Shown here in pieces: positions 47,076 to 58,090 of a stretch of 64,000 bases of DNA. A program made the translations under genes and the position numbers. The DNA lies in contig JAQMWT010000440.1 in NCBI GenBank assembly GCA_029834535.1, forward strand, positions 1 through 64,000. Direction: 5' to 3'. The DNA comes from Chrysophaeum taylorii. Taxonomy: Eukaryota; Sar; Pelagophyceae; Pelagomonadales; Pelagomonadaceae. Positions within the stretch are counted from its first letter, which is position 1; each line of letters starts with the position of its first letter. The notes under the pieces were generated by a model. It did not search any database. It saw nothing but the letters and a program-made list of their open reading frames with translations, and had not been told where the DNA came from.

Positions 47076-47890
47076 TCATTCACATCGACGCTCCCCTCGA
47101 TCAATCAATAAACAACGATGGGGCACGACGGAATTCAAACGTAGTGAGAAGTGTCGACGTGGACACTTCTTGGCTTTCTTCCCTAACCAAAACCTGAAAA
47201 TCATCATCATCTTCTCTGGAGGATGAGTCGAGGACGAGCGAGTCGAGCAGCCGCACGAGACCGCGATGGCCGCGGTCGCCGCGTCGATAGGCGTCTTACC
47301 ATCATCTGCATTCTCACGGCGGGTGTCGGCCAATCAATAACCGAACGACGTAACCATCTTAGCTAGCGAAATGAAGCGGCGAGAAATCGACGCGAGTCCG
47401 ATTTACGTCGGCGCCGAGTTTCACCAATAGTCGGGCGACTTTAACGCGGCCAGATATGCACGAAGCGGCGAGACATCATGTTTGTTGGCCTGGTTGACGT
47501 TGACGCCGATTTGGGTCTCGAGCAACAGCCGAGCGAGAGCTGCGTTCCCGTTTAGGCTCGCGACGAAAAGAGCCTTGAAAGCGTAATAGTCGACCGCGTT
47601 GACGTCGACGCCTTTCGAGAGCAGGAGGTTCTCGCACGCGATGAAGAGCGGCACCACGGTTGGAGGCCACGTCGACGTCTGCGCCGTTCAAGATCAACAG
47701 ACGTACGACGTCGAGGCGAGCGCTCGCCAAATCAAGCGCATAAAGTGACCGTCGACCTAGTCGACGTCGGCGCCGTTCGCGAGGAGCAGGCTAACCACCT
47801 CGACGTGGCCGCGCTGGCTCGCGACAAAGAGCGCCGATCAACCGAAATTCGCGGCCAGGTTCACGTCAGCGCCGCGCGAGACTAAGAGCC
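47076..47890 (-). pseudogene. Ankyrin-repeat pseudogene
   Basis: Minus-strand fragments read as ankyrin units (LLLSKGVDVNAVDYYAFKAL and ALARLLLETQIGVNVNQA), with a degenerate C-terminal tail (KKAKKCPRRHFSLR) in which the second Cys is lost. Frameshifts, stops and internal deletions are frequent. It is followed by the same 3' flank block as the 17125 gene. Confidence 0.75.
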
Positions 47891-47911
47891 GGGCTTGACG
47901 TCATAAGGCTT

Positions 47912-48152
47912 AGAGAGAGAGAGAGAGATATTCTGACGTTGCAGCGCCATGTTTCAAAATCAAAATCAGGATCAGCACATCCATCCTCTAGCTCGGCACG
48001 TTTGAGGCCGTCCTGCCCGAACGCCGAGGGCCTTTAGTTACTCCGCTGAGCCACGCGGCCAGGACCTTCTTCCGGACCTAGACTCAGCTTGGGTAATTCA
48101 AGGCTGTCCATCGCGACACTCGGTCGAACGCGCGAGACGCATGCCGCGAACA
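47912..48152. other. Spacer with (GA)n run
   Basis: A short (GA)8 run near 47912-47928. Nothing else recognised. Confidence 0.4.
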
Positions 48153-48496
48153 AACTAACTAACTAACTAACTTCAGACCTCTCCCGAGCATGGGAGCCAG
48201 GCCGGACCGACATGAGCCAGTCTTCTGGAATCACGGGCCTGTAGACGAGGAGCGTCGAAAGGTCGGTCGGCGGAGAGTGACCATCAAGCTTGTCGCCATG
48301 CGACGAGGAGGAGACCGCGATGTGACTGACAACCAACTCGTCGTTGACGTTTCCTTCTGCGTCCACCGGCCATAACCCGTCCCGCTGCGAACATTCCGGC
48401 TTCCAACCGGCCCGCCCGGGAGGCGAACAGGTGCCAACCTACGCCGGACGAATGCCCTCTCGCTAGGCGCTGCTTAAGAAGGCACCGTCCTCCTTC
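48153..48496 (-). mobile_element. SINE-like/LINE-tail copy, minus orientation
   Basis: Starts as (AACT)n at 48153 and matches 39481-39847 in reverse complement through CTCGTCTACAGGCCCGTGATTCC, GCCTCCCGGGCGGGCCGGTTGG and GGACGGTGCC. No clear target-site duplication was found. It is slightly 5'-truncated relative to the 39481 copy. Confidence 0.75.
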
Positions 48497-49190
48497 GCGT
48501 ATCCGCTCGTCATCCCTCGTCCGCGCGTTATCCGCATCTGCTACGGAGCTGCGTCCGCAGCCGTATCCGCTGTCTAACCGCTGTCCCGGGACTCCGTGCC
48601 TGCCGTCTAACTGTATCTACCTATGTCGGCGTCCAAGGCACACCTGCCCCTACGGCTGCTCCGAGTCTGCTGGGTGTCCGCGGTTGTTGCAGGGAAAAAG
48701 AGGCAAGTTGGAGTTTATGTCGCCCTTGCCATGTCCAATTACGTAACTGTGCCCTCGCCCGTTTTTGATCGGAAGTCTGTTTACGTGCATATCATAGTGC
48801 GCGATCGTGAAGCCCGCCGGGACCCGGGCGGGGTGGGGAGCCAGGAAAGGCTCGAGCGATATTGGGCTTACGGCTCCAGGCTGCGAGATGGACAACACGC
48901 AACAGGCGGTGCGAACAGGAAGGAGGCGGCGACAAGGGCAAGGCAGGGTGAGAGCTGCCGACGAGAAGATGGCGTAGAAGCCACGGGCCGGGAGTTGGTA
49001 TTCGTACGAGGAGAAGAGGCCGCAGGAAGCGGAGACACGTCATAAGAGGCGGCGAAAAGAAAAAGAAGGGCGTCGTCTATCAAGGGTAGAGCGAGAGGAC
49101 GCCCAGAGGAGGTGCGAGGACTACATGCGATCAAGTGTTTTCGAAAGGCGCCGGACTCTTCATCATCAACCTCGGTGTCGTCGTACTCGG
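48497..49190. other. Spacer with TATCCGC-type short repeats
   Basis: Repeated GTATCCGCT/TTATCCGCA words at 48490-48590. Open frames beyond are short and have no motif. Confidence 0.4.
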
Positions 49191-49201
49191 GATTGTCGTG
49201 C

Positions 49202-51284
49202 TCACCAGTGGTGTGTTAGGCGTTTCTTTGAACAACGCCCAAAGCCGGTCGTAGTCGATGCCGCCGTCGAGTTTCGTTCTTCCAGAAAAAACGAGAAGTC
49301 ATGTTTGATGATTACAAACGCCTTGAGCAGCAGCCTGGGCCTGAGGCGAGAGCGAAGCGGCATTTTGGTCAGCTTCGTGAACCCGAAGAAGACCCGCTCC
49401 TCGTGAGCTTCAGTGAACTGTGCGCAGCCCTTACTACTCTCAAACAACAACGTCGCCGTCGGGTATTCGTCGCGGATCATCGAGTTCGCATACATCTTTG
49501 TCATATCGAGACGCTTGCCGCCGCGAACTCCATCTTCGGCAACGAATTGCTCGTATGTACCATGAGTCATCATCGCCCGGAACTTAGCCAGCTCGATGTG
49601 AGCGTCCTGTTTCTGCGGCGTAGCGACTGGTTTATCCGCGGATTCATCGTCATCGCCGAGGTCGAGAAGATCGTCGTCGGAGTCGGAATCGGAGTCGGCA
49701 GTACGACGTTTCTTCTTCTTATGGGGCAAAGGCTGCGTCGGTTCTGGCTGAAGCGAAGCGAGTCTCCCTGCTGCTTCCTCCCAAGCTGCCTCGAACGTGA
49801 CATCAGTCGCGAGCTTGGCTTGTGCCTGCGGCAGAATCTTCTGGTTGAGCTTGAGGGTATTGGATTCAACAGCATCAAATCATCACCGCTTCCGCCGGCG
49901 CGCGGCACAGGTGGCGCGGCTTCAGTTTTTCGACAAGCACCTAACTGAAAGTTTGAAAGGACTGGTCAACATCATCCCACGGAATATCGTTTAATTTGCG
50001 ATTCGGGCCAGTGCCGGCGTGCCGTCTTGGGACGACACGCAGCTCCCGTTTCTCGAGCGACGACTTGATGCAACGATAAACGTACGCTCGCTCCGTGTCG
50101 GCGGCGGCCACTGGAACTTCGCCTTTGGTCTGGAGTGAGTTTCATGGGTGGCTGCATGGCGAGCTGCGAGTTGACGCTCCATTCGAAGTCAGTAAATGGC
50201 CGAGGAACCTAGCCGAAAGACGCGGAGTAAGAAGCGGACTCGACGGCTCTAGACGGGGTGTCTGTAGTCGCATCTGTATCAGAACCTAGGTTCTCATACT
50301 GGTCGCGCAACATGTCCTCGCGCAACACGTCCTCGATCTCTAGCGCGACATCATCCTTGTTGGCTTTCTTTGACGGACCTCGCCGGTGACAATCTGCGAA
50401 GTGGAGAACGGCGACTTGCCTTGGATAAGTTCGTCGTCGTAGATGGGCGGATAGTGTCCGTTAATAAACGCAGACATCCGTCCGGTGTTCGATGATGCTC
50501 CTTGATTGAATCCTTTCTCTTGCAAGCCTGTGGCAGCAGCTTGTTGCCGCCCGGTAGGACGCATCTCATTTGAAACGCGACGCTCTTCGCTGAAACGCCG
50601 TCGGTGAACATGCTTGCCATGGGGTCGTTCGCCACTCCGAAGAACGACTTGAGAATTGACTTGTACAAGCGAGACTGGCTAGCCATCTCATCGACGTCGG
50701 CATCAGAGACACCCCCTTCGTCCGTCCTCGGTAGTTCCATCAGTGGCATGCGATTCTCGATAGGCGTTGACGAGGCTTTGAGCCTTCACACGCTCATCGT
50801 TCTCTTTCTTCATCTTCTCGTACCGCGCCTTCAGACTCGCAAACGAATGAAATGGCCTCGAACTCCGGCATTCAACCCAGAAAAAACTCGCGCTCGCTGT
50901 CGTCGTGGACTTCGTACTCCGGACACGAGATCTTCGCCGCCTCTTTCTGCACTCCGCTCGGAAATTTGAGCGTTGGTTGGTGCTCAACGACAAATGCCTG
51001 CCATTCTCTTCGACGTTCAGCAGCAGCAGTCCACCCTTCCACCAGGTGCCAGGCATGCAAAATTGGTACCCGACGTCCTTCGAAAAGTCTTCGAACTCGA
51101 CCTTCCTCTGCGCAGCACCTTCTGAACCCCTGCGCTCCCCTCCCAATGCTGATGTCATGACCGCTTCTTGCTCGCTGTGTCGCGAGACGAGGTTAGAGTT
51201 ACGGATTGAGTGGGGTTGGACCCATTGTTTCAAGCAGCGGAGACACGGAGAGACGCGGCGCTCCCACACCGCAGGCGTCCGCAT
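49202..51284 (-). pseudogene. Unidentified protein family U1, copy 1
   Basis: Minus-strand frames 50703-51284, 50872-51060, 50351-50749, 50340-50564 and 49202-49729 together read as one disrupted protein. Notable parts are WQAFVVEHQPTLKFPSGVQK, ISCPEYEVHDDSEREFFLG, SRLYKSILKSFFGVAND, SVAFQMRCVLPGGNKLLPQ, a KKKKRR basic patch followed by a DSDSDSDDDL acidic run, and AQFTEAHEERVFFGFTKL. A second copy at 57210-58030 confirms it is a repeated unit. It is back to back with the transposase at 51281, so it may be an accessory gene of the same transposon. Function unknown. Confidence 0.5.
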
Positions 51285-53281
51285 TTGCTGGGTGTCTGCA
51301 TCCGCGAGGCGTCTGCATCCGCTGGCTGTCCGTGTGCGAGCCTCTTGCCCACTTCAAGGCTGCGCATCCGGAGGACGAGCTGGGACGTCAACAGCTCACC
51401 AAGAAACAGAAGACAGACCAAGAAAAGGAGGGCGTTATGACGGCCGTGGGCGTTGTGGCAGCCTCGAAGGGTAAATCGGATGTTACGAGATACTTCATGG
51501 CCATGCCCAGCCAGGCAAAGCACTCTTCCCTGATGGCGTTCTCGACTTTACGTGTACACGTCGCCGCGGATTTCCAATCGCACCTTTGACGACGAGGATT
51601 ATCGCAACCTAATTGAGGCGTATTACCGCGGCGGTGGCGCGAAAGGCAAGTTCATGACTCGAAAGGCGCTGTTTGATGAATGGGTGGACGCTGAATATCG
51701 TTGTTTTGTTGTTCGAATCTTGAAGCACGTCGTTACGGAGTGTTATTTATGAAGCGGCTTTCGGCAATCCATTCGCCCAGGTGCTGCATGACGGTGGGAA
51801 ACTCAAGGATAAGATCAAGCGACAGGCCATTGGCCTATCCTTCATCTGGCCCGATTGGAGTGGCGTTGAGACGGTGTGCGTGGGCCTCGTTCTAGCTGAC
51901 GACGGAACCGATTCCGGCACGGCTTCTCTGCTCCGTTCTGTGGTCGCAGAGCATGCGGGAATCGATATCGATTTGGCGGCCGCAACCATTGTTCAAGAGA
52001 CCGGGCTCCCAAATTGGCGTCGCCGAAGAATTTTTTTTTTTTGAGGTCGAAGCGTGTGTGACTTGCGTGATATCTCAAAAATCTCGGCAGCGGCATGTGG
52101 CGACTTGACACGATCCAGAGGCAAGCAGGTGATCAATCCATTCCCAGCTCGCCAGGAGCTGCTGAACAGTGGCCACGATGGAGCCAAGTACTTTTCTTAC
52201 GGCACACGTTTGAAGGATCTGCATGCGCTTTTGCCATTACAGCCGGGGATATAAATCGCCGAAGCTCAAGCTCGACATCAATAAGACGAGGTTCCGGGCG
52301 CGATACCAACTTATTCGTTCCTTGCTGCGTATGCACCACGTGCTCAAACTGTATACGGCGACCAACAATGGACTCCCCTGGACAATCAATCAGTGATGAG
52401 CAATGGGTGGCGTTTGCTTTGAATTCGAGGCGATTTTTGCTATAACGGATGCGGCCGTTGTTTTCGTGCAACACGAACACTTATACCATAAGGGGGCGTG
52501 CGCCGCATTAATCAAGCACAACATGATCGAGTCTCTGCGAGCTGGGACGCTAGAAGTCATTGATCTCCCGAACATAACTGCGAAATCCATGCCACGTAAG
52601 ACTGTCGATGTTGACGACCTCGGCGAGACCGGCAAAATCTGTCTAGAACGGGCTATTCTCGAATGTGAGCGTCGGTTTTGCGGGACTAATGAAAACTACG
52701 TGCGTCACTTCGACTACGAATTCAACGATCGCGAGCTGATTGCCTTCCTTCTTGACTTTCGGACTATCAACTGCCGGCACCTGTCGTCCAATCAGAGAGC
52801 CCAGGCCAGGAAGTTGCTCAAGGAAGAATATGTGATTTACGCACGGACTGCATTCCACCGCGAAAAGGCAAAGACATCCTCCGAGTCTGCGCCGCCCTCC
52901 GAGCCTGCGCCTGCCCGCAGTCTCTTGGCGGCACTCGACGCACCCGACGACGCTTGGGACGACGACATTGGTGGCGACGTGCCTTCTTTTGCTATGCCTG
53001 AGAACCAGATGCCCGATTTTTCAATGTGGAGGAGTTTGAACAGGTCTTCACTCAATGGATCATCAGGCTCTCGAGATCGCTCAACTGGAGAGAACATTAT
53101 CCTGAGCTTGAGAAGAAGGATGAAGTCGGCTTCACAGATCTGGCTGCGGTGCTCGACGTTGGAAAGCTGTATCGACCGCTCACCAAGCAGCAGTATGGGT
53201 TCCTTCCTTCCGGACATGGCGAGAGCCTCCTCTAAGGTTTTTTTCAATTGGTACACATGGCGCGCAGCAGAGCTACTGTGA
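51281..53281 (+). pseudogene. BED-finger, hAT-like transposase remnant
   Basis: Successive plus-strand pieces in shifting frames form one protein. An LAHFKAAHPEDE segment has the L-x-x-H-x4-H spacing of a BED finger end. Then come FMTRKALFDEWVDAEYRCF, LHDGGKLKDKIKRQAIGLSF (family: HDGxTLKDKxKYQAxG), CVGLVLADDGTDSG, VINPFPARQELLNSGHDGAK with YFSYGTRLKDLHAL, a LRMHHVLKLY helix, and the 292-aa frame 52403-53281 with a C-terminal region like hAT dimerisation blocks. The pattern matches a DDE transposase type common in oomycetes and other stramenopiles. The hAT placement is from memory of that family. A 12-T run (52028-52039) and several stops show decay. Confidence 0.6.
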
Positions 53282-53639
53282 GCGCTGCCTGAGCATTGGA
53301 AATCTTGTCTCCTGACCGAGGGAAAGAAACACGGTCATGCTCGGCGCGGACGAGACGGGCAAAGTTGTTGCCCTACTGCGCACGAACAACAAGAACTTCT
53401 TCATTGCGGCGGCGGCCCGGATTAAGTACAGGGACCTCGGACACGAGACCGAGTTCAAAAACGCCGAGAGCACCATGATTCCTTCCCCGAAGACTCTTCG
53501 GAGATGGAGGTTGATGAGGAAGAACCAGACGAAGATACCGAGGTTGTTCGTTCGTTCGTTCACATCGCCTAAAGTAAGAAGAAACACTGAACCCCATCCA
53601 CGGTAAGTCCTCCTTCCGACCGAAACGCGAATGAATCTA

Positions 53640-53780
53640 AGAGCACCAGATGAAAAAAGAAGTGGCGTTCACTTCACCAAAGTTCACGATAGCTTCGTCG
53701 TGTTCACTTCAAATCACTTCACCAATATTGCGTGGCTGGTGAAGTGGTTCACGTTCACTTGCTGAAGTGAATTCCCAACG
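53640..53780. repeat. TTCACTTCACC repeats with hairpin, possible transposon end
   Basis: Several direct and inverted GTTCACTTCA and TGAAGTG words cluster here. A 10-bp stem CACTTCACCA / TGGTGAAGTG (53715-53724 and 53737-53746) encloses a 12-bp loop. It lies about 400 bp past the transposase remnant and may be its subterminal region. Confidence 0.45.
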
Positions 53781-55016
53781 CGGATTATAGACTTCAATAA
53801 TGGCTGGCCAGGCCGCGAGAGCTGGTTTATGAACACTCTCGTGATTGAAAAAGGTACATTAAAAAGTCGCATAATGGTAGGTTTGCCAATCAGCATGTGA
53901 TAAGGCAAATATGGACACTGGAGCATTGATTCTGGTGTCAAAGGCAAGGATAGTTGCGGTTAAGAATACGCTCTTTGAGGCGATTATTATTTTCGGGCCG
54001 AACATAGCCCTGACCACATATTATCGTAGCAGACAGCTGCGTTTGGTAAGTGTGGGAACGCTTCAGCTGTGAAGTGCCAGCTCTGAAATTGAGGTGGCAA
54101 TTCTTCAACAGATCTGAGGTTGAGTAATTGCCAACCTCGAGTTTTACCATTCCAGGAAGGACTGGTACAAAATCCTATTGCGCGTGACTTCTTCTTCATA
54201 GTCAGCGCAGGATCTTGTGTAAGCCTCATTACTCGAAGAGGGCTCCAGCGTGGAGAAAACGCAACATTTGTCTTATCTGTCGCGACACTTTCCGGCTTTG
54301 CAGTTGAAAGCGGTTCCCCTCGTTGAGAAAACCAACAACGGGAGCTTCAAACTTCAATGTGTCTGCGCCCGTGGTTACTGCCTTGGGCGCAGCTCTTGTT
54401 GCTCGTTCTGCCATGAGAAATACGGTGACGTGAACCTGTGGGTTCGTTCAGTCAGAGCAGCTGACTCCTTGACTAGACATTTTAGGGGACTCTGTCTAGC
54501 GGTGCGTCTATCTACGCTCATCAGGTATAACCAATGGGAGGATGCCTATATGGCAACAACAAAAGTACAGCCTCTGATTCCAGTCAGACAGAGTGCAGGG
54601 GTAGCACTGACAGGCAGTTGTGGTAAGTTGTGCTCCAAGAGCGGTTAGTGCATCATCGTGGAGTGTCCACGTGGACATACCGACAAGATTCTATAGCGCG
54701 CGCGTGCACTCAGTACAGGTGAAACAAAACACACACCAACACTTTCACGACAATACGATGACACATAAACAAGCACAGCAACAACAAGGGCACGCAGTCT
54801 TATTAACGCGTGCGGTGTAGCTGTGCACAACCCACGTATAAAAACAAGCGCGTGTTGCATGGCGAGGTTAGACTGGCGCGGTAACAGTCCAATGCCCAAC
54901 ATGGTACGTGCATGCAACACATGATTCTTCAGGACCCCGCTGGGCCCATAACCCGCAGAGTCTTCTTTCCGCGAGGCAGTGGTATAAAGTCGTTCACTGA
55001 AGAACCGCCAGGTAAA
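53781..55016. other. Weakly coding sequence, no assignment
   Basis: Minus-strand frames 53714-54414 give pieces like EAPVVGFLNEGNRFQLQ and AVCYDNMWSGL, and plus frame 54250-54648 has 132 aa. None matches a family I can name with confidence. They may be remains of another transposase. Confidence 0.3.
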
Positions 55017-55246
55017 GTTCAGGGAACAAGGTTACTTTAGGTCCCCCTAGCCTCGGCACGCGACAGACGATACATAGAACAACAACAACAACAACAACAC
55101 CTAGGTGGTTAACATGTCATCCTACATACCTACGGGGCGCGCTAGACTACGTTGATGAGCGCGAGCACAAATCAGAGGACAGTAATTGATAGTGTAAAAG
55201 AGAAGACGAAGAAGGGTAAGGGAGAGATCGCGTTCTCAACGGACGG
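55017..55246 (+). repeat. R3 dispersed repeat, plus copy 2
   Basis: GTTCAGGGAACAAGG through CGTTCTCAACGGACGG, with an (AAC)n expansion at 55081-55098. A second partial start (GTTCAGGGAACGGG) lies at 55329-55390. Confidence 0.7.
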
Positions 55247-55385
55247 AAAGAAAGGGTAGGAGTCAGCAGATTTCTCTGCACGGGGTGGGTCACTCCAGAG
55301 GTGAAGAATTAGCACCTTGCAAGTCCGAGTTCAGGGAACGGGCTCCTAGTTCCCCTAGCCGCCGCGGCACACGACAATCGACACG

Positions 55386-55640
55386 TAGAACTACCGTCGG
55401 CACCATACGCCGTCGTTGCATGTCTGGTTGATGTCAGCGCCGTTCGCGAGCAGCAACCGCGCGACAGAACCGTTACCCGTTTTCGCTCGCCGCGTACAGC
55501 GCCGTGCAACCGTCGTTCGCGAAGCATGGTTTGCGTTGGCGCCGCGGGAGAGTAAGAGCCGGGCGACGGCGAGGTGGCCGTTGAAGCGAGTAACCGTTAC
55601 TATCGACATCGTTGACGTCGGAAGAAGAAGAAGAATCAAG
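55386..55640 (-). pseudogene. Ankyrin-repeat gene fragment (N-terminal part)
   Basis: The minus strand reads HLAVARLLLSRGANANHAS and then NGSVARLLLANGADINQTC, two ankyrin units close to those at the start of the 17125 gene, preceded by a DVNDVD-like segment. The rest of the gene is absent; R3 sequence abuts the fragment. Confidence 0.75.
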
Positions 55641-55771
55641 CAGCAGCAGCAGCCACCAGGAGTCCGCGCACCGAATCCGAAAGCTTGTATTATGTACAAC
55701 GGCTTCTTTTCAACACTTAAACTTGGGGTAAGTGTTAGGTGTGATTTTCGTACTTTACTTGCCCGCGTGGT

Positions 55772-55803
55772 GAAGGAAGGAAGGAAGGAAGGAAGGAAGG
55801 AAG
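55772..55803. repeat. (GGAA)n microsatellite
   Basis: Eight GGAA units. A similar (GGAA)n tract is at 59020-59046. Confidence 0.8.
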
Positions 55804-55893
55804 GCTCTCTCATAAAAATACCAGTGCAGAATCAGAGAGAGGAGGTGGTCAATTATTTATTAATTCTTTATGTAAGGAGTCGGGAAAAAAAAA

Positions 55894-57090
55894 TTAGAAT
55901 CCTTTCTTCTCCAAATAGGGACTACTACTACTACTATCGAGGGGCCTTTCGTCGGTGTCATTATGGTCGATGGCGCGGGTCGGGGGGGGGACTCCAGACG
56001 TGTAGTGGTCCCCTAAGGTTCGGTGGTACCTCGCGTCTCGAAGGGCGAGGTACTCGTGGAGGGCGAGGACCAGGACGAGGACGGCGCCCCCGACGAAGAC
56101 GGAGTAGTGGGGGCGCTCTTCGAAGGCGACGTAGACCCATACCGGCGCGAGGGCCGAGTTGACGACGATGGCGACGAGGGCGATCGTGGCGGCGTCGACG
56201 AGCCTGACGGCGACCGCGAAGGCGACGTATGGTAAGCTGACGACGAAGCTATTCAGGACCATCAAGCTGCAAAAGAGCCCTCGTCGGCGATCCGGCAAGA
56301 ACGGCAGGCTGGCGGCGAGGAGCGCCAACGCGCACCCCGCGGCGCCGACGAAAGCGCCCGTCGAGCTCAGGAATACGAGAGGCAACGCCGGCGCCCGAAG
56401 CGCTGCCGCACGCCCTAACAACAATGTCGTCGCCTGGGTGAATCCAGCTGCGACGCCGAACAAGTCGCCGATCAGGGTGCCGCCCGACCGGCCGACAGGA
56501 GCGAGGACGAGCGATAGCGCGGAGACCGAAACCAAAAGCGCCGCAACAGTCCGTCGGTGCAGCGTATCGCCAAGGATCAACCATCCCCCCAGAGCTGCCC
56601 AGAGCGGATTCATCGCGAAACAAAAAGAGACGTTCGCAGCCAGCGAAAGCATGAACGCTGCGGCGAGAAAAATGTCAGGGATCGTCCGCGATACGGCGAT
56701 AGCCGTCGCTAGCTTTGGACTCTGGCGGCAACGGCCCGAGGCACCGGGCTCGGTTCTCTTGGCGTAAGCGAGCACAAAACACCCAACAAACAACAGCCGC
56801 CACACCAGGACCGTGCTTACGGTTGCTCCCGAAGCAATCTGCGCCCATCGCAGAATCGCTGCGTCCGTTGAGACGCAGGCGACGGCGCCCACGCACATCC
56901 ATATTCCCCTTCTTTCTTGCTCGATCTTCTCGGCCTTCCGCGCCGAAAGGCTCGATGTCGTTGCGGCGGCGTCGTCGTGCATCAGATTCTTCTTCTTCTT
57001 CTTCTTCTTCTTCTTCTTCTTCTTCTTGACGACCCGATTCCAAAAGAGAAGAACTCTTGCACTTCGTCGTCGAATTTTCACTTCTGACAA
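55894..57090 (-). CDS. EamA/DMT-superfamily membrane transporter
   Basis: A 398-aa frame with about ten hydrophobic segments between residues 60 and 350 (for example WMCVGAVACVSTDAAILRWA, FCFAMNPLWAALGGWLIL, FVVSLPYVAFAVAVRLV, VGGAVLVLVLALHEYL). The segments fall in two similar halves, each ending with a conserved N/S-P-x-W or A-P-V-W-like turn, as in EamA-type transporters. This superfamily moves small metabolites or nucleotide sugars; the substrate cannot be told. Residues 21-34 are a lysine run encoded by an (AAG)n repeat. A second Met at 56982, just after it, may be the true start and would remove the basic N-terminus. The C-terminal tail is hydrophilic. No intron signs. Confidence 0.8.
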   Translation of the reverse strand: MSEVKIRRRSARVLLFWNRVVKKKKKKKKKKKKKNLMHDDAAATTSSLSARKAEKIEQERRGIWMCVGAVACVSTDAAILRWAQIASGATVSTVLVWRLLFVGCFVLAYAKRTEPGASGRCRQSPKLATAIAVSRTIPDIFLAAAFMLSLAANVSFCFAMNPLWAALGGWLILGDTLHRRTVAALLVSVSALSLVLAPVGRSGGTLIGDLFGVAAGFTQATTLLLGRAAALRAPALPLVFLSSTGAFVGAAGCALALLAASLPFLPDRRRGLFCSLMVLNSFVVSLPYVAFAVAVRLVDAATIALVAIVVNSALAPVWVYVAFEERPHYSVFVGGAVLVLVLALHEYLALRDARYHRTLGDHYTSGVPPPTRAIDHNDTDERPLDSSSSSPYLEKKGF

Positions 57091-57209
57091 TCACTCCTTA
57101 CCCTACTACGTACGTAGGATACACTACTCCTACTAATCTTCCGAAAGCTTTATGGCAGGAGATTCCGAAAGATTCTTGGTTTCGGTAGAGGTTTGGAGAA
57201 AAACTGAGT

Positions 57210-58030
57210 CAGCATGACGTCATCATCAATCAGATCAGCCTTGGAGCGCGCGAAGCAAGTCGAGACCGACTCATCATCTCACGAGCGACCGTTTCCGAGG
57301 ACGTCGGTTATTTTTCCATGTCTGGTCTGTCGCCCCTGGGACTGCTGCCGCCGAACGTCGAAGAGAATGGCTGTTGTCGCTGAACACCAACCATCGATGC
57401 AGAATCAGAGGCGGTGAAGATCTCGCGTCCGGAGTACGAAGTCGACAGCGAGCGCGACTTTTTTCTGGGTTGAACGCGATGAGCGCGTGAAGGCTCAGAG
57501 CCTTATCGTCAACGCTTACCGAGAATCGCACGCCACCGATATTATATATACTGTGTCTCTGATGTCAACGAGAGAGATCGCGGGCCAGTCTCGCAATCGT
57601 CTAGGCGTTCTTCGACCGACCCGTCCACCGACGGCGGCGTTTCAGAGAAGAGCGTCGCGTTTCAAACGAGATGCGTCCTACCGGGCGGCGGCAACAACGA
57701 AGCTGCCGCTGGTTCGGAAGGCCTGCAACAGAAAGGATGCAATCCCAATCGAACGAACCCCGGACGACGGATGTCCCTCATTTCGCGGAAATGGAGAAGC
57801 GTTGCGGCGCGTCTTTCCTGCGGCCGTCCGAGCGCGTCCGGACAGCGTCGATAGGCTCTCGTCCGCCATCACGGCTGCCGTCGGAGCTGAAGAGTACGCC
57901 GTGCTCTTGCCTCCAAAGAGGACTCTATTGTGCGAGCGGCAGTACTCGAAGTCGCAAGCACGCGGGGAAGTGCTGTGACTACCACGATAGGGAGCGAGGA
58001 AGGACCGAGGTCGTGAGGACTACTCTGGTA
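57210..58030 (+). pseudogene. Unidentified protein family U1, copy 2 (inverted relative to copy 1)
   Basis: Plus-strand sequence matches the minus strand of 50350-51000 in blocks: AACGTCGAAGAGAATGG, GTCCGGAGTACGAAGTC, GACTTTTTTCTGGGTTGAA, GTGAAGGCTCAGAGCCT, GCGTTTCAGAGAAGAGCGTCG and ATGCGTCCTACCGGGCGGC. The frames are broken. It ends about 60 bp before the PrmA-like gene. Confidence 0.6.
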
Positions 58031-58090
58031 TAATAATAGCTCGACCGTACCAGTCCAAGCGTCACATGCAATAATATCAGCCTTACCCTG

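Noticed and set aside
54229-54414. Minus-strand frame considered as a piggyBac-type transposase end
   Set aside because: A few residues looked suggestive, but no D,D,D pattern or Cys-rich C-terminus could be read, so no family was assigned.
56023-57136. Plus-strand frames such as 56159-56767 (202 aa)
   Set aside because: Antisense of the DMT transporter; the minus-strand frame has ten hydrophobic segments and family-like turns, whereas the plus frame is A/R/T-rich without motifs.
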